From DASRIA01 sp963768885 (lineage in GTDB: Bacteria > Actinomycetota > Thermoleophilia > Solirubrobacterales > JBBDJG01), in NCBI GenBank assembly GCA_963768885.1, contig CAVYJN010000010.1, positions 62,001 through 126,000 on the forward strand: DNA of 64,000 bases, written 5' to 3'. Positions 1-7,497 of the stretch are shown piece by piece (position 1 is the first letter of the stretch; every line of letters starts with the position of its first letter). Position numbers and translations under genes: made by a program. Below the pieces are notes generated by a model, which made no database searches, was not told the DNA's origin, and saw nothing but the letters and a program-made list of their open reading frames with translations.

Positions 1-1957
1 TGCGGTCGAAGGTCGGGTAGGCGGGCAGCCAGCCGAGCCGCGCCGCGAGCGCGTGGCAGTCGGCGAGGTGCATGCCGGCGAGGCGGCCCCCGGGGCCGAC
101 CGGCGAGGTGAACTCCCCGGCGCCGTAGGTCTCGTGGCGCCACTGGTCGGAGAACAGGTACCAGAAGGGGGTCGCGGGCTGCTGGCGCGGCGGGCGCTGC
201 CAGTCGAGCGCGAACGCGACCGTCGACCAGCCCGTGATCGGGCGCACCTTCTCCTGCCCGACGTAGTGCGCCCACCCGCCGCCGTTCACGCCCTGGCACC
301 CGCACAGCAGCACCAGCGAGAGCATCGCGCGATAGGTCTGGTCGGAGTGGAACCAGTGGTTGGTGCCCGCGCCCATCACGATCATCGAGCGGCCCTCGGT
401 GAGCTCGGCGTTGCGCGCGAACTCGCGCGCGATGCGCGTCACGCGGGCCGCGTCCACGCCGGTGATCGCCTCCTGCCAGGCCGGGGTGTACGGCGCGGCC
501 GGGTCGTCGTAGCCCGCGGGCCAGCTGCCGGGCAGCCCCTCGCGCTGCACTCCGTACTGGGCGAGCGCGAGGTCGAACACGGTCGTCACGAGCTGACCGC
601 CGACGCGGCGCGCGGGAACGCCGCGGAGCATCGTCGTCCCGCCCTCGGTCTCGCCTCCGTCGAAGCGCGGCAGCGCCACCTCGACCAGCTCCTCGTGGCG
701 GCCGAGCAGGCTGAGCGCGGGGGCGATGTCGCCCAGCTCGAGGTTCCAGCGGCCGGTGCCCTGCTCGCCCCAGCGGTCGCCGATCGAGCCGTTGGGCACC
801 GCCGGGGCGTCCGCCGCCTCGTCCCACACGACCGTCTTCCACTCCGCGTGCTCGGAGGTGTCGCCGAGGTCGGCGGCGTGCAGGAAGCGGTCGCCCGCGT
901 GCGTGCCGTCCGGCCGCGCGCGCAGCGTCACGAGGAAGGGCAGGTCCGTGAAGCGGCGCGCGTAGTCCTGGAAGTAGGGGACCTGGCGGTCGACGAAGAA
1001 CTCGCGCAGGATCACGTGGCCCATCGCCATCGCGAGCGCGCCGTCGGTGCCCGCCTTCGCGGGCAGCCAGTGGTCGGCGAACTTCGTGTGCCCCGCGAAG
1101 TCGGGCGACACGACGACGACCTTCTGCCCCTTGTAGCGCGCCTCCGCCATGAAGTGCGCGTCGGGAGTGCGCGTCTGGGGGATGTTCGACCCCCACAGCA
1201 TCAGGTATGCGGCGTTCCACCAGTCCGCGGACTCGGGGACGTCGGTCTGGTCGCCCCAGACCTGCGGCGAGGCGGGCGGCAGGTCCGCGTACCAGTCGTA
1301 GAAGCTCAGGCACACGGCGCCGATCAGCGAGAGGAACCGCGTGCCGGCCGAGTAGGAGACCATCGACATCGCCGGGATCGGGGAGAAGCCCGCGATCCGG
1401 TCGGGCCCGTGGCGCTTCACGGTGTGCACGTGCGCGGCCGCGATCAGCTCGGCGACCTCGTCCCACGGCGCGCGCACGAAGCCGCCCTTGCCGCGCTGGG
1501 ACTTGTAGCGGCGCGCGCGCTCGGGGTCGGAGACGATCTCGGCCCAGGCCTCGACGGGGTCGCCGAGGCGCTCGCGCGCCTCGCGGAACATCTCCAGCAG
1601 CACGCCCCGCACGTAGGGGTGCTTGGGGCGCACGGGCGAGTAGACGTACCAGGAGAACGAGGCGCCGCGCGGGCACCCGCGCGGCTCGTAGTCGGGGGTG
1701 TCCGGGCCGTTGGAGGGGTAGTCGGTCTGCTGCGTCTCCCACGTGACCAGCCCGTCCTTGACGTGGACCTTCCACGAGCAGGACCCGGTGCAGTTGACCC
1801 CGTGGGTGGAGCGCACGACGCGGTCGTGCTGCCAGCGCCGCCGGTAGCTCGACTCCCAGTCGCGCGAGTAGGTCGAGAGCTCGCTCCAGCCCTCGGCCGA
1901 CCGCTCACGCGGCCCGAAGAACTGCCGTGCGCGCAACAGCGCGCGGCCGTCAGACAC
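1..1957 (-). CDS. narG: Respiratory nitrate reductase alpha subunit (5' part, cut by window edge)
   Basis: Catalytic molybdopterin subunit of membrane-bound nitrate reductase, which reduces nitrate to nitrite with quinol electrons passed through NarH and NarI. About 652 of the usual ~1,230 residues are present; the C-terminus and narHJI lie beyond position 1. The start is GTG at 1957 with GGAGG just upstream. The N-terminal Fe-S site has the NarG pattern His52-x3-Cys56-x3-Cys60, followed by a third Cys in EPRGCPRGAS. The stretch SFYDWYADLPPAS carries the Asp that ligates molybdenum in NarG, and WGSNIPQTRTPDAHF follows, as in the enterobacterial enzyme. It lies 51 bp downstream of narK on the same strand, the usual narK-narG arrangement in actinobacteria. 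Family assignment is secure; the rest of the operon is inferred. Confidence 0.97.
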   Translation of the reverse strand, partial: MSDGRALLRARQFFGPRERSAEGWSELSTYSRDWESSYRRRWQHDRVVRSTHGVNCTGSCSWKVHVKDGLVTWETQQTDYPSNGPDTPDYEPRGCPRGASFSWYVYSPVRPKHPYVRGVLLEMFREARERLGDPVEAWAEIVSDPERARRYKSQRGKGGFVRAPWDEVAELIAAAHVHTVKRHGPDRIAGFSPIPAMSMVSYSAGTRFLSLIGAVCLSFYDWYADLPPASPQVWGDQTDVPESADWWNAAYLMLWGSNIPQTRTPDAHFMAEARYKGQKVVVVSPDFAGHTKFADHWLPAKAGTDGALAMAMGHVILREFFVDRQVPYFQDYARRFTDLPFLVTLRARPDGTHAGDRFLHAADLGDTSEHAEWKTVVWDEAADAPAVPNGSIGDRWGEQGTGRWNLELGDIAPALSLLGRHEELVEVALPRFDGGETEGGTTMLRGVPARRVGGQLVTTVFDLALAQYGVQREGLPGSWPAGYDDPAAPYTPAWQEAITGVDAARVTRIAREFARNAELTEGRSMIVMGAGTNHWFHSDQTYRAMLSLVLLCGCQGVNGGGWAHYVGQEKVRPITGWSTVAFALDWQRPPRQQPATPFWYLFSDQWRHETYGAGEFTSPVGPGGRLAGMHLADCHALAARLGWLPAYPTFDR

Positions 1958-2008
1958 CGGCTGCCACCTCCCTCCGGGGCATGGGCGGCAACCTACACGA
2001 GGTCATGC

Positions 2009-3214
2009 TCAGGCTGCGACCGGTTCGATGCGCGGGGCCTCCTCGGGAGTCCCGCGCGAGAGGCCCATGAGCACGCCGAGCGATGCGACGGCGACCGCCG
2101 CGAGCGCCACGAAGCCGAGGGTGTAGCTGCCCGTCGCCTCCTTCACGATCGCCATCACCAGCGGCGGGAAGAAGCCGCCGAGGCCGCCGGCCGCGCCCAC
2201 TACGCCGGTCACGGCTCCCACCTGGGTCGGGAACCATTGCGCGACCAGCTTGAAGACCGCCCCGGTGCCGAGCCCGAACGCGACAGCGAGCGTGAGGCAC
2301 GCGATCGTGAGAGGCACGATCTCGTCGTAGAACGCCGCGAGCGCGAGCGCGAGCAGGGCGGTGGCCGCGAACGAGGCACGCAGCACGCGCTCGGCGCCGA
2401 TGCGGTCCGACAGCCAGCCCCCGACCGGGCGGGCGATCACCGCCAGCAGCGCGAACCCTGCCGCGCGGGCGCCCGCATCGGTCTTGGTCAGGTCATGGAC
2501 ACCGGTGAGCAGCTTCGGCAGGTAGAGGAACATCGCCACGAAGCCGCCGAAGCTGAGGAAGTAGAAGAGGGTCAGCGCCCAAGCCCGGCGGTTCCGCCGG
2601 AACACGGCGAGCGGTGCGAGGAAGCTCTTGGATCGCGGCTGCGCCTGCGCGCGCGGCGCGTCGCGCGCCAGCAGCGCGAACACGACCATCACGACCGCGA
2701 GCGCGCCGGCCGCGACCAGGAACGGGACGCCGAGCCCCGAGGCGTCGACGATCTTCGGCGCGGTGAGCCCGCCCAGCACCGTGCCGCCCATCCCCATTCC
2801 GTACACGCCGAGCGCGAAGCCCTGGCGCCCGGCCGGGAACCAGCCGTTCACGAACGGCACCCCGATCGCGAAGGACGATCCGGCAAAGCCGAGCAGGAAG
2901 CCGAAGAAGAGCACGGCGCCGTAGGAGTCGTGCCAGATCGCGAGGCCGATCAGAGGCAGCAGGGTGAATCCCATCAGCGCCGTGAACACGCGCCGTCCGC
3001 CGTGCCGGTCCGTGAGGATCCCCATCGGGATCCGCATCACCGAGCCGAGCAGCACGGGCACGGCCACCATCACGCTCAACTCGAACTCGGACAGGCCGAG
3101 GTGGTCCTGCAGGTCGGGCCCCAGCGGCCCCAGCAGGCTCCACGCGAAAAAGCAGGTGAAGAACGCGACGGTCGCGAGCGTGAGGGCGCGCCGCTGATTG
3201 GGATCGTTGTCCAT
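2009..3214 (-). CDS. narK: Nitrate/nitrite transporter, NarK family MFS
   Basis: Major-facilitator transporter of 401 residues that moves nitrate in and/or nitrite out for the adjacent nitrate reductase. The hydrophobic pattern fits about 12 membrane helices. The motif-A-like loop GILTDRHGGRR follows helix 2, and a glycine-rich helix (VTGVVGAAGGLGGF, about residues 335-348) corresponds to a nitrate signature of the NNP family. FVNGWFPAGRQGFALGVYG is also typical. The ATG start at 3214 begins MDNDPNQRR, a short cytoplasmic tail before helix 1. Its stop lies 51 bp before the narG start, so the two are probably co-transcribed. Whether it is a proton symporter or an antiporter cannot be decided here. 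Confidence 0.95.
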   Translation of the reverse strand: MDNDPNQRRALTLATVAFFTCFFAWSLLGPLGPDLQDHLGLSEFELSVMVAVPVLLGSVMRIPMGILTDRHGGRRVFTALMGFTLLPLIGLAIWHDSYGAVLFFGFLLGFAGSSFAIGVPFVNGWFPAGRQGFALGVYGMGMGGTVLGGLTAPKIVDASGLGVPFLVAAGALAVVMVVFALLARDAPRAQAQPRSKSFLAPLAVFRRNRRAWALTLFYFLSFGGFVAMFLYLPKLLTGVHDLTKTDAGARAAGFALLAVIARPVGGWLSDRIGAERVLRASFAATALLALALAAFYDEIVPLTIACLTLAVAFGLGTGAVFKLVAQWFPTQVGAVTGVVGAAGGLGGFFPPLVMAIVKEATGSYTLGFVALAAVAVASLGVLMGLSRGTPEEAPRIEPVAA

Positions 3215-3260
3215 CGCGCTGAATCCTGCCCGCGACGGGGCGCCGCCAAATCCGTATTAA

Positions 3261-3277
3261 GGCCCCGACCCGGGGCC
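3261..3277. terminator. Short GC-rich hairpin between the ChaB-like gene and narK
   Basis: Perfect inverted repeat GGCCCCG-ACC-CGGGGCC. It lies just downstream of the minus-strand ChaB-like gene and about 47 bp upstream of the narK start. It has no clear U-tract, so a terminator for the ChaB-like gene is likely but not certain. Confidence 0.45.
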
Positions 3278-3350
3278 GTGATTATTACCGAATGCGCCGC
3301 CGGTCGCGCGCCGCTGTGGCGCTCGAGCGCCTCGACCAGTTCCTCCTTGC

Positions 3351-3689
3351 TCATCTTCGAGCGCCCCGCGATGCCGGCCTCGCGGGCGTCCTCGTAGAGG
3401 TCCTGCTTGACTTGAACGCGTCGACGCCGCCGTGCGTCCTGCCGCCGCGGCGGGCGGCGGGGCCGCGCCGCGCGGCCTGGCGGTCGGAGGGCCCCTGCTC
3501 CTCCTTCAGCTCCCAGTGGTCGCCCTTCTTCTCGGCGACGTGCTTGACCGAGTCCCAGGCGGTGCGATGGGCGCGCTCCTCGCTGTCGTACTGCTCGTGG
3601 GCGTTGTCGAGCGTCTTCTCGTAGGTGCGCTGCACCTTCTTCGGGGAGCGCTCGAGGGTGCTCGGAAGGTCTTCCTTCTTGGCGGGCAT
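3351..3689 (-). CDS. ChaB family protein with Rho_N-like tail, frameshifted
   Basis: Starts MPAKKEDLPSTLERSPKKVQ, which is typical of actinobacterial ChaB-domain proteins. The ChaB domain covers about residues 1-70 (ERAHRTAWDSVKHVAEKKGDHW). In homologues a Gly-rich linker leads to a short Rho_N/SAP-like helix pair. Here that tail (LYEDAREAGIAGRSKMSKEE, then LVEAL) is intact but in the next frame. The break is at about 3411-3414 and one base seems to be missing; the literal frame stops at 3351. The shifted frame runs on past 3285 towards narK, so the true end is unclear. The start is preceded by a clear Shine-Dalgarno sequence (GAGGTAAGCC). ChaB domains are poorly understood; a nucleic-acid-associated or stress role is a guess. 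Confidence 0.75.
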   Translation of the reverse strand: MPAKKEDLPSTLERSPKKVQRTYEKTLDNAHEQYDSEERAHRTAWDSVKHVAEKKGDHWELKEEQGPSDRQAARRGPAARRGGRTHGGVDAFKSSRTSTRTPARPASRGARR

Positions 3690-3763
3690 GGCTTACCTCC
3701 TCGGATCGCTACAGGGAGGTAGTACCCCGTCGTGCGCGCGCGTGAGCGTCGAAGTAAGCGGGG

Positions 3764-4465
3764 TTACTTCAGCACGACCGGGGGGTTGTGCCCCGGGATC
3801 ACCGTGTGCGGGTCGAGCGCGCGGATCCGCTCCCACTGGCGCAGCAGCTCGTCGCGCTCCGGGCCGAAGTCCTGTGGCAGGTCCATGGTTTCGAAGTACT
3901 CGGGCAGCGGGCCGACGCAGTCGGAGGCGATCACGACCAGGCCGTCGTCGGTGTCGACCAGCAGCGAGATCAGGCCGTTCGAGTGGCCCGGCGTGAGGAT
4001 CCAGCGCACGCCCGGCTCGATCTCGCCCTCCTCGCCGGTGAGCTTCACCGGCCGGACCATGTCGATCACTCCCTGCTCGATCGCCGCGTAGGGCGCCTCG
4101 AGCTCGATCTCGTGCACGTAGGTCTCGCGCTGCGCGAACTCGATCAGCGCCTGCACGTGGTCGAAGTGCGTGTGCGTGAGGATCACCTTGGTCTCGTGCG
4201 GCTCGATGCCGCGCGCGCGCAGCGACGCCGTCACGGGCGCGCCCTGCATGATCACGCCGGGGTCGACCACGTAGTCCACGCCGGCGCGGATCAGGCAGCA
4301 GTTCGGGATCGCGATCATGCCCGCGACCTTGCCCTCGCGCTGGAGCGCCTTGTACGAGTGAAAGCCCTCCTCGGACGTCGATGCGGGCTGCGGCAGCGCG
4401 CGCCCGTCCTCGAGCGCGAACACGTAGCGCTGGGCGGGCAGGAGGACTTCGACGGAGTGGGCCAC
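3764..4465 (-). CDS. MBL-fold metallo-hydrolase, N-acyl-homoserine-lactonase-like
   Basis: A 233-residue single-domain metallo-beta-lactamase-fold hydrolase. The zinc-binding motif THTHFDH sits at about residue 97. Further metal ligands are the His in LTPGHSNG, the Asp in VIASDCVG and the His in VIPGHNPP near the C-terminus. Arrangement and length match the AHL-lactonase/AttM-like branch, whose members open lactone rings. The substrate cannot be fixed from sequence, so quorum quenching is only one possibility. No signal peptide is seen, so it should be cytoplasmic. It ends 74 bp from the ChaB-like gene and lies downstream of a strong hairpin that ends the neighbouring membrane-protein gene. 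Confidence 0.85.
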   Translation of the reverse strand: MAHSVEVLLPAQRYVFALEDGRALPQPASTSEEGFHSYKALQREGKVAGMIAIPNCCLIRAGVDYVVDPGVIMQGAPVTASLRARGIEPHETKVILTHTHFDHVQALIEFAQRETYVHEIELEAPYAAIEQGVIDMVRPVKLTGEEGEIEPGVRWILTPGHSNGLISLLVDTDDGLVVIASDCVGPLPEYFETMDLPQDFGPERDELLRQWERIRALDPHTVIPGHNPPVVLK

Positions 4466-4498
4466 CGGGGGCGAAGCCTACCGCGCGCTCCGCAACGA

Positions 4499-4524
4499 GC
4501 GAGGGCGCCTTCCGGCGCCCTCGC
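4499..4524 (-). terminator. Strong hairpin terminator after the 4547-4978 gene
   Basis: Perfect 11-bp stem GCGAGGGCGCC, loop TTCC, GGCGCCCTCGC. It follows the stop of the minus-strand gene at 4547 and precedes the metallo-hydrolase start at 4465, separating the two transcription units. Confidence 0.7.
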
Positions 4525-4546
4525 TACTCCTGTGATGAAGTGCAGC

Positions 4547-4978
4547 CTACGCGGGCGAAGTCGTCGAGGTGTACTCGAACTCCTCCTCGGCCCCGAAGAT
4601 CTTGTCCATCAGCGTCTTGCGCGCGCCTTCGTTGAGCATCACGAACGTGATCGCCCCGATGATCGCCAGGAAGAACAGCTTGCGGCCACGGTGGCGGCGC
4701 TTCTTGCCGCGCACTATCTCGCCCGCGTCCCTGAGGTTCTCGGAGGCTGCGCGCAGCTCGCGCTGGAGCTTCTTGTCCTCCATCAGCGCCTTCGCGGGGC
4801 CCTTGCCGTTGTTGAGGCGCCTGTATGCCTTGCGTGCGTGCTCGATCGCCTCCTGGACGTTGTCGCGCAGTTCGGGATCCTCGACGAATCGCTGCACGTA
4901 CGGATTGTTGCGGGCATCGACGGCGGCCTTCCCGGCCTTTGTCGCTGTGGCCTTCGCGGCCTTCGTTCGTGTAGCCAT
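4547..4978 (-). CDS. Small basic protein with Lys/Ala-rich head and C-terminal membrane helix
   Basis: 143 residues, unrecognised family. The N-terminus (MATRTKAAKATATKAGKAA) is Lys/Ala-rich, like a histone-H1-type tail. The middle (about 25-95) is a charged, probably helical segment, followed by basic residues and one hydrophobic helix (LFFLAIIGAITFVML, about 108-122) with an acidic end. This suggests a tail-anchored membrane protein with a large cytoplasmic part. The start at 4978 is chosen because GGGAGAG precedes it and because the longer reading frame upstream overlaps the divergent promoter region. It is divergent from the patatin gene and ends at a strong hairpin. Function unknown. Confidence 0.75.
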   Translation of the reverse strand: MATRTKAAKATATKAGKAAVDARNNPYVQRFVEDPELRDNVQEAIEHARKAYRRLNNGKGPAKALMEDKKLQRELRAASENLRDAGEIVRGKKRRHRGRKLFFLAIIGAITFVMLNEGARKTLMDKIFGAEEEFEYTSTTSPA

Positions 4979-5039
4979 GCCTCTCCCTCGTTGTCTACGA
5001 AACTGGTGTGAGAAACATATACCCCTGGAAGGGTCGGTG

Positions 5040-6392
5040 GTGAACTCCGCGAACATGCTCCCTGACGTGCTGAAAAGACAACGGATCGGTTTGGTGCTCT
5101 CGGGCGGAGGCGCCCGCGGCGCATATGAGGCGGGCGTGATGTCCGTGCTCTCGCCGGCGCTGGACGCGCGGGGCGAGCGCCCCACTATCTATATAGGGAC
5201 CTCTGTGGGGGCCGTGAACGCGGCCTACCTGGCCGCCGCGGCCCACCTCCCGGCCGATCTCGAGGCGAAGGGGAGCATCGATCGCTGGCGGCAGGTCCAG
5301 AAGAACACGATCATCCGTCCGATCCTGCTGCGCCAGGCACCGCTCACGGCGATCCGCTATCTGGGCGAGATCCTCTCCCTGCCGGGCGTGCGGCTGCCGA
5401 GCCTGCTCGATCCCAAGCCGTTCGAGCGCAATCTCGACAACTGGATCGACTGGGACTCCGTGCACGGCAACGTCGCGGCCGGCGAGGTGCAGGTGGTCGG
5501 CACCGTCGCGACGGCGGCCCGCACGGGGCGCACGGTCGTGTTCGTCGAGGGCCATCACGAGCGCGTGACCCATCGCTCGCACGCGATCGACTACGTCCCG
5601 ACCGAGCTCGACGACCAGCACGTGCGCGCCTCGGCCGCGATCCCGATCCTGTTCCCGCCCGTGCGCGTCGAGCACCCGCGCGACGCGCGGGGGTGGTACT
5701 TCGACGGCGGCACCCGGCTCAACACCCCGATCAAGCCGGCGCTCGACCTCGGCTCGGAGAAGCTCGTGGTCGTCGCGACGGACTCGGTCGCCGAGCCCTC
5801 GAGCCGGCCCGGCCGGCATGACATGGAACCGCCCGACTTCGGGGACGGCGCGCTCCACGTCCTCGAGGGCATGCTGGTCGATCCGGTCGTCGAGGACATG
5901 CGCATCCTCGGCAACATCAACATGTTCTTCACCGACCCGAAGGGGAGCCTCAGGGAGCGCCGCGCCGAGGAGGGACGCCGCGCGACCGATGCCGCGACCG
6001 AGCGCTACCGCGCCGCGCGGGGCAAGAAGCCCTATCGCTGCATCCCGTACATCTTCGTCGCGCCGGGAAAGCGCGGCGCGATCGGCCGGCTCGCGAGCGA
6101 GGTGTTCAAGGACCGCTACGGCGGCGTGAAGGGACTGCGATCCGTCGACTTCCCGCTGCTCAACCGGCTGCTGGGCGGGGAGAGCCCGACCCACGGGGAG
6201 CTGCTCAGCTACCTGTTCTTCGACAAGGAGTTCATCGAGGAGCTGATCCGCATGGGGCAGCGCGACGCCCGCCGCTGGCTGAAGGCGGCGCCCGGCCCGG
6301 ATCAGCCGTGGCAGGTCGAGCCGCTCGACGCGTTCACGCGCCAGAGCGACGACGCGCGCGCATCGACCCGCGCTCGCGCGAGCGCGCGCTGA
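5040..6392 (+). CDS. Patatin-like phospholipase
   Basis: About 450 residues. Patatin family lipid acyl hydrolases use a Ser-Asp dyad. The oxyanion loop GGGARGAY is near the N-terminus, the nucleophile motif GTSVGA (GxSxG) follows about 35 residues later, and the catalytic Asp is in YFDGGTRLNTPI. The C-terminal 200 residues are an extension seen in bacterial patatins of this size. The GTG at 5040 is chosen because AAGGG lies 6 nt upstream; the ATG at 5055 has no ribosome site but would lose only five residues. There is no signal peptide, so it should act in the cytoplasm or at the inner face of the membrane. Its stop abuts, with zero bases between, the stop of the convergent epimerase gene. 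Confidence 0.9.
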   Translation: MNSANMLPDVLKRQRIGLVLSGGGARGAYEAGVMSVLSPALDARGERPTIYIGTSVGAVNAAYLAAAAHLPADLEAKGSIDRWRQVQKNTIIRPILLRQAPLTAIRYLGEILSLPGVRLPSLLDPKPFERNLDNWIDWDSVHGNVAAGEVQVVGTVATAARTGRTVVFVEGHHERVTHRSHAIDYVPTELDDQHVRASAAIPILFPPVRVEHPRDARGWYFDGGTRLNTPIKPALDLGSEKLVVVATDSVAEPSSRPGRHDMEPPDFGDGALHVLEGMLVDPVVEDMRILGNINMFFTDPKGSLRERRAEEGRRATDAATERYRAARGKKPYRCIPYIFVAPGKRGAIGRLASEVFKDRYGGVKGLRSVDFPLLNRLLGGESPTHGELLSYLFFDKEFIEELIRMGQRDARRWLKAAPGPDQPWQVEPLDAFTRQSDDARASTRARASAR

Positions 6393-7362
6393 CTACGCCG
6401 CGGCCTGCTCGCGGGCGACGAACTGGAGCGTGCGGCGCAGGCCGTCGCTCAGCTCGACCTCGGCGCTGAAGCCGAGCTGCTCGCGTGAGCGCGTCGGGTC
6501 GAGCGCGGAGCGCTGGACCTCGCCCATCCGTGCCGGCGCGAACTGGGGCTCGAACGTGCGGCCGCCTTCGAGCATGCCGAGCTCGCCGCCGAGCTCGCGC
6601 AACGCTTCGACGAGCTGAAGCACCGAGACCTCCTCGCCGCGGCCGACGTTGAACGACCCGTTCAGGTCGCTCTCGGCGGCGAGCATGCACGCGCGCACCA
6701 CGTCGCCCACGTATATGTAGTCGCGGGTCTGGCGGCCGTCGCCGAAGACGGTCGGCTGACCACCGGTCTCGAGCTTGCCGCAGAAGATCGCGATCACGCC
6801 GGCCTCGCCGAGCGGATCCTGGCGCGGGCCGTAGACGTTGCCGAAGCGCAGGCTCACGGTCGAGAGGTCGTGCATGCGCTTCCACAGGCCGAGGTAGCCC
6901 TCGCCCGCGAACTTGGCCTGACCGTAGGGAGCCTCCGGCTGGATGACGGTGTCCTCCGGTGTGGGGACGACGTCCGTCTCTCCGTAGATCGCGCCGCCCG
7001 TGGAGGCGTAGATGAACCGCTTGGTCCCCGCGAGGCGCGCGGCCTCGAGCATGTTGATCGTGCCCACGACGTTGATGCCGGCGTCGAAGTCGGGCTGGGC
7101 GGTCGATACGCGCACGTCGATCTGTGCGGCGAGGTGGAAGACCACGTCGGGCTTCTCCGCCTCGAGCAGGGAGGCAACGAGCTTGCCCTCGCGGATGTCC
7201 TCGACCACGAGCTTCGCGCCTCTCGCGAGCGCCGGGTCGATGTTCGACCTGCCGCCCGGTCGTGAGGTTGTCCAGCACGACGACGTCGTCTCCGCGGTCG
7301 ATCAGAGCGTCGACCAGGTTCGATCCGATGAATCCTGCTCCACCCGTGACTAGAACCTTCAA
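6393..7362 (-). CDS. NAD-dependent epimerase/dehydratase (UDP-glucose 4-epimerase-like), frameshifted
   Basis: Extended short-chain dehydrogenase that interconverts or dehydrates nucleotide sugars for cell-envelope polysaccharide. It begins with TTG at 7362 behind GGAGGGGAG. The Rossmann motif VTGGAGFIGSN is at residues 5-15, and the catalytic YxxxK appears as YGQAK. STGGAIYGE and the substrate-loop residues RFGNVYGPRQ are also present. The frame is broken at about 7245: the first part reads DNLTTGRQV, and NIDPALARGAKLV continues in the next frame if one extra G is removed. The two halves together make a normal length of about 320 residues, so I treat it as one gene with a sequence error. A GATAAT -10-like box lies at 7383-7388. 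Confidence 0.85.
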
Positions 7363-7497
7363 GCTGCTCCCCTCCTAACGGCATTATCGCTGCCGATTCC
7401 GTATGTATTTCTCACGCTGAGCCTCGGGTTGCCGAAAAGACTGCTGCTACCCTCGCCAGACGTTTCGGCTTCTGGGAGCCATTTATCAAGGGCTGCA

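Noticed and set aside
53..3397. Very long plus-strand reading frame over narG/narK
   Set aside because: It is the complement of narG and narK, whose motifs on the minus strand are unmistakable; the translation is low-complexity Arg/Ala/Gly with no family.
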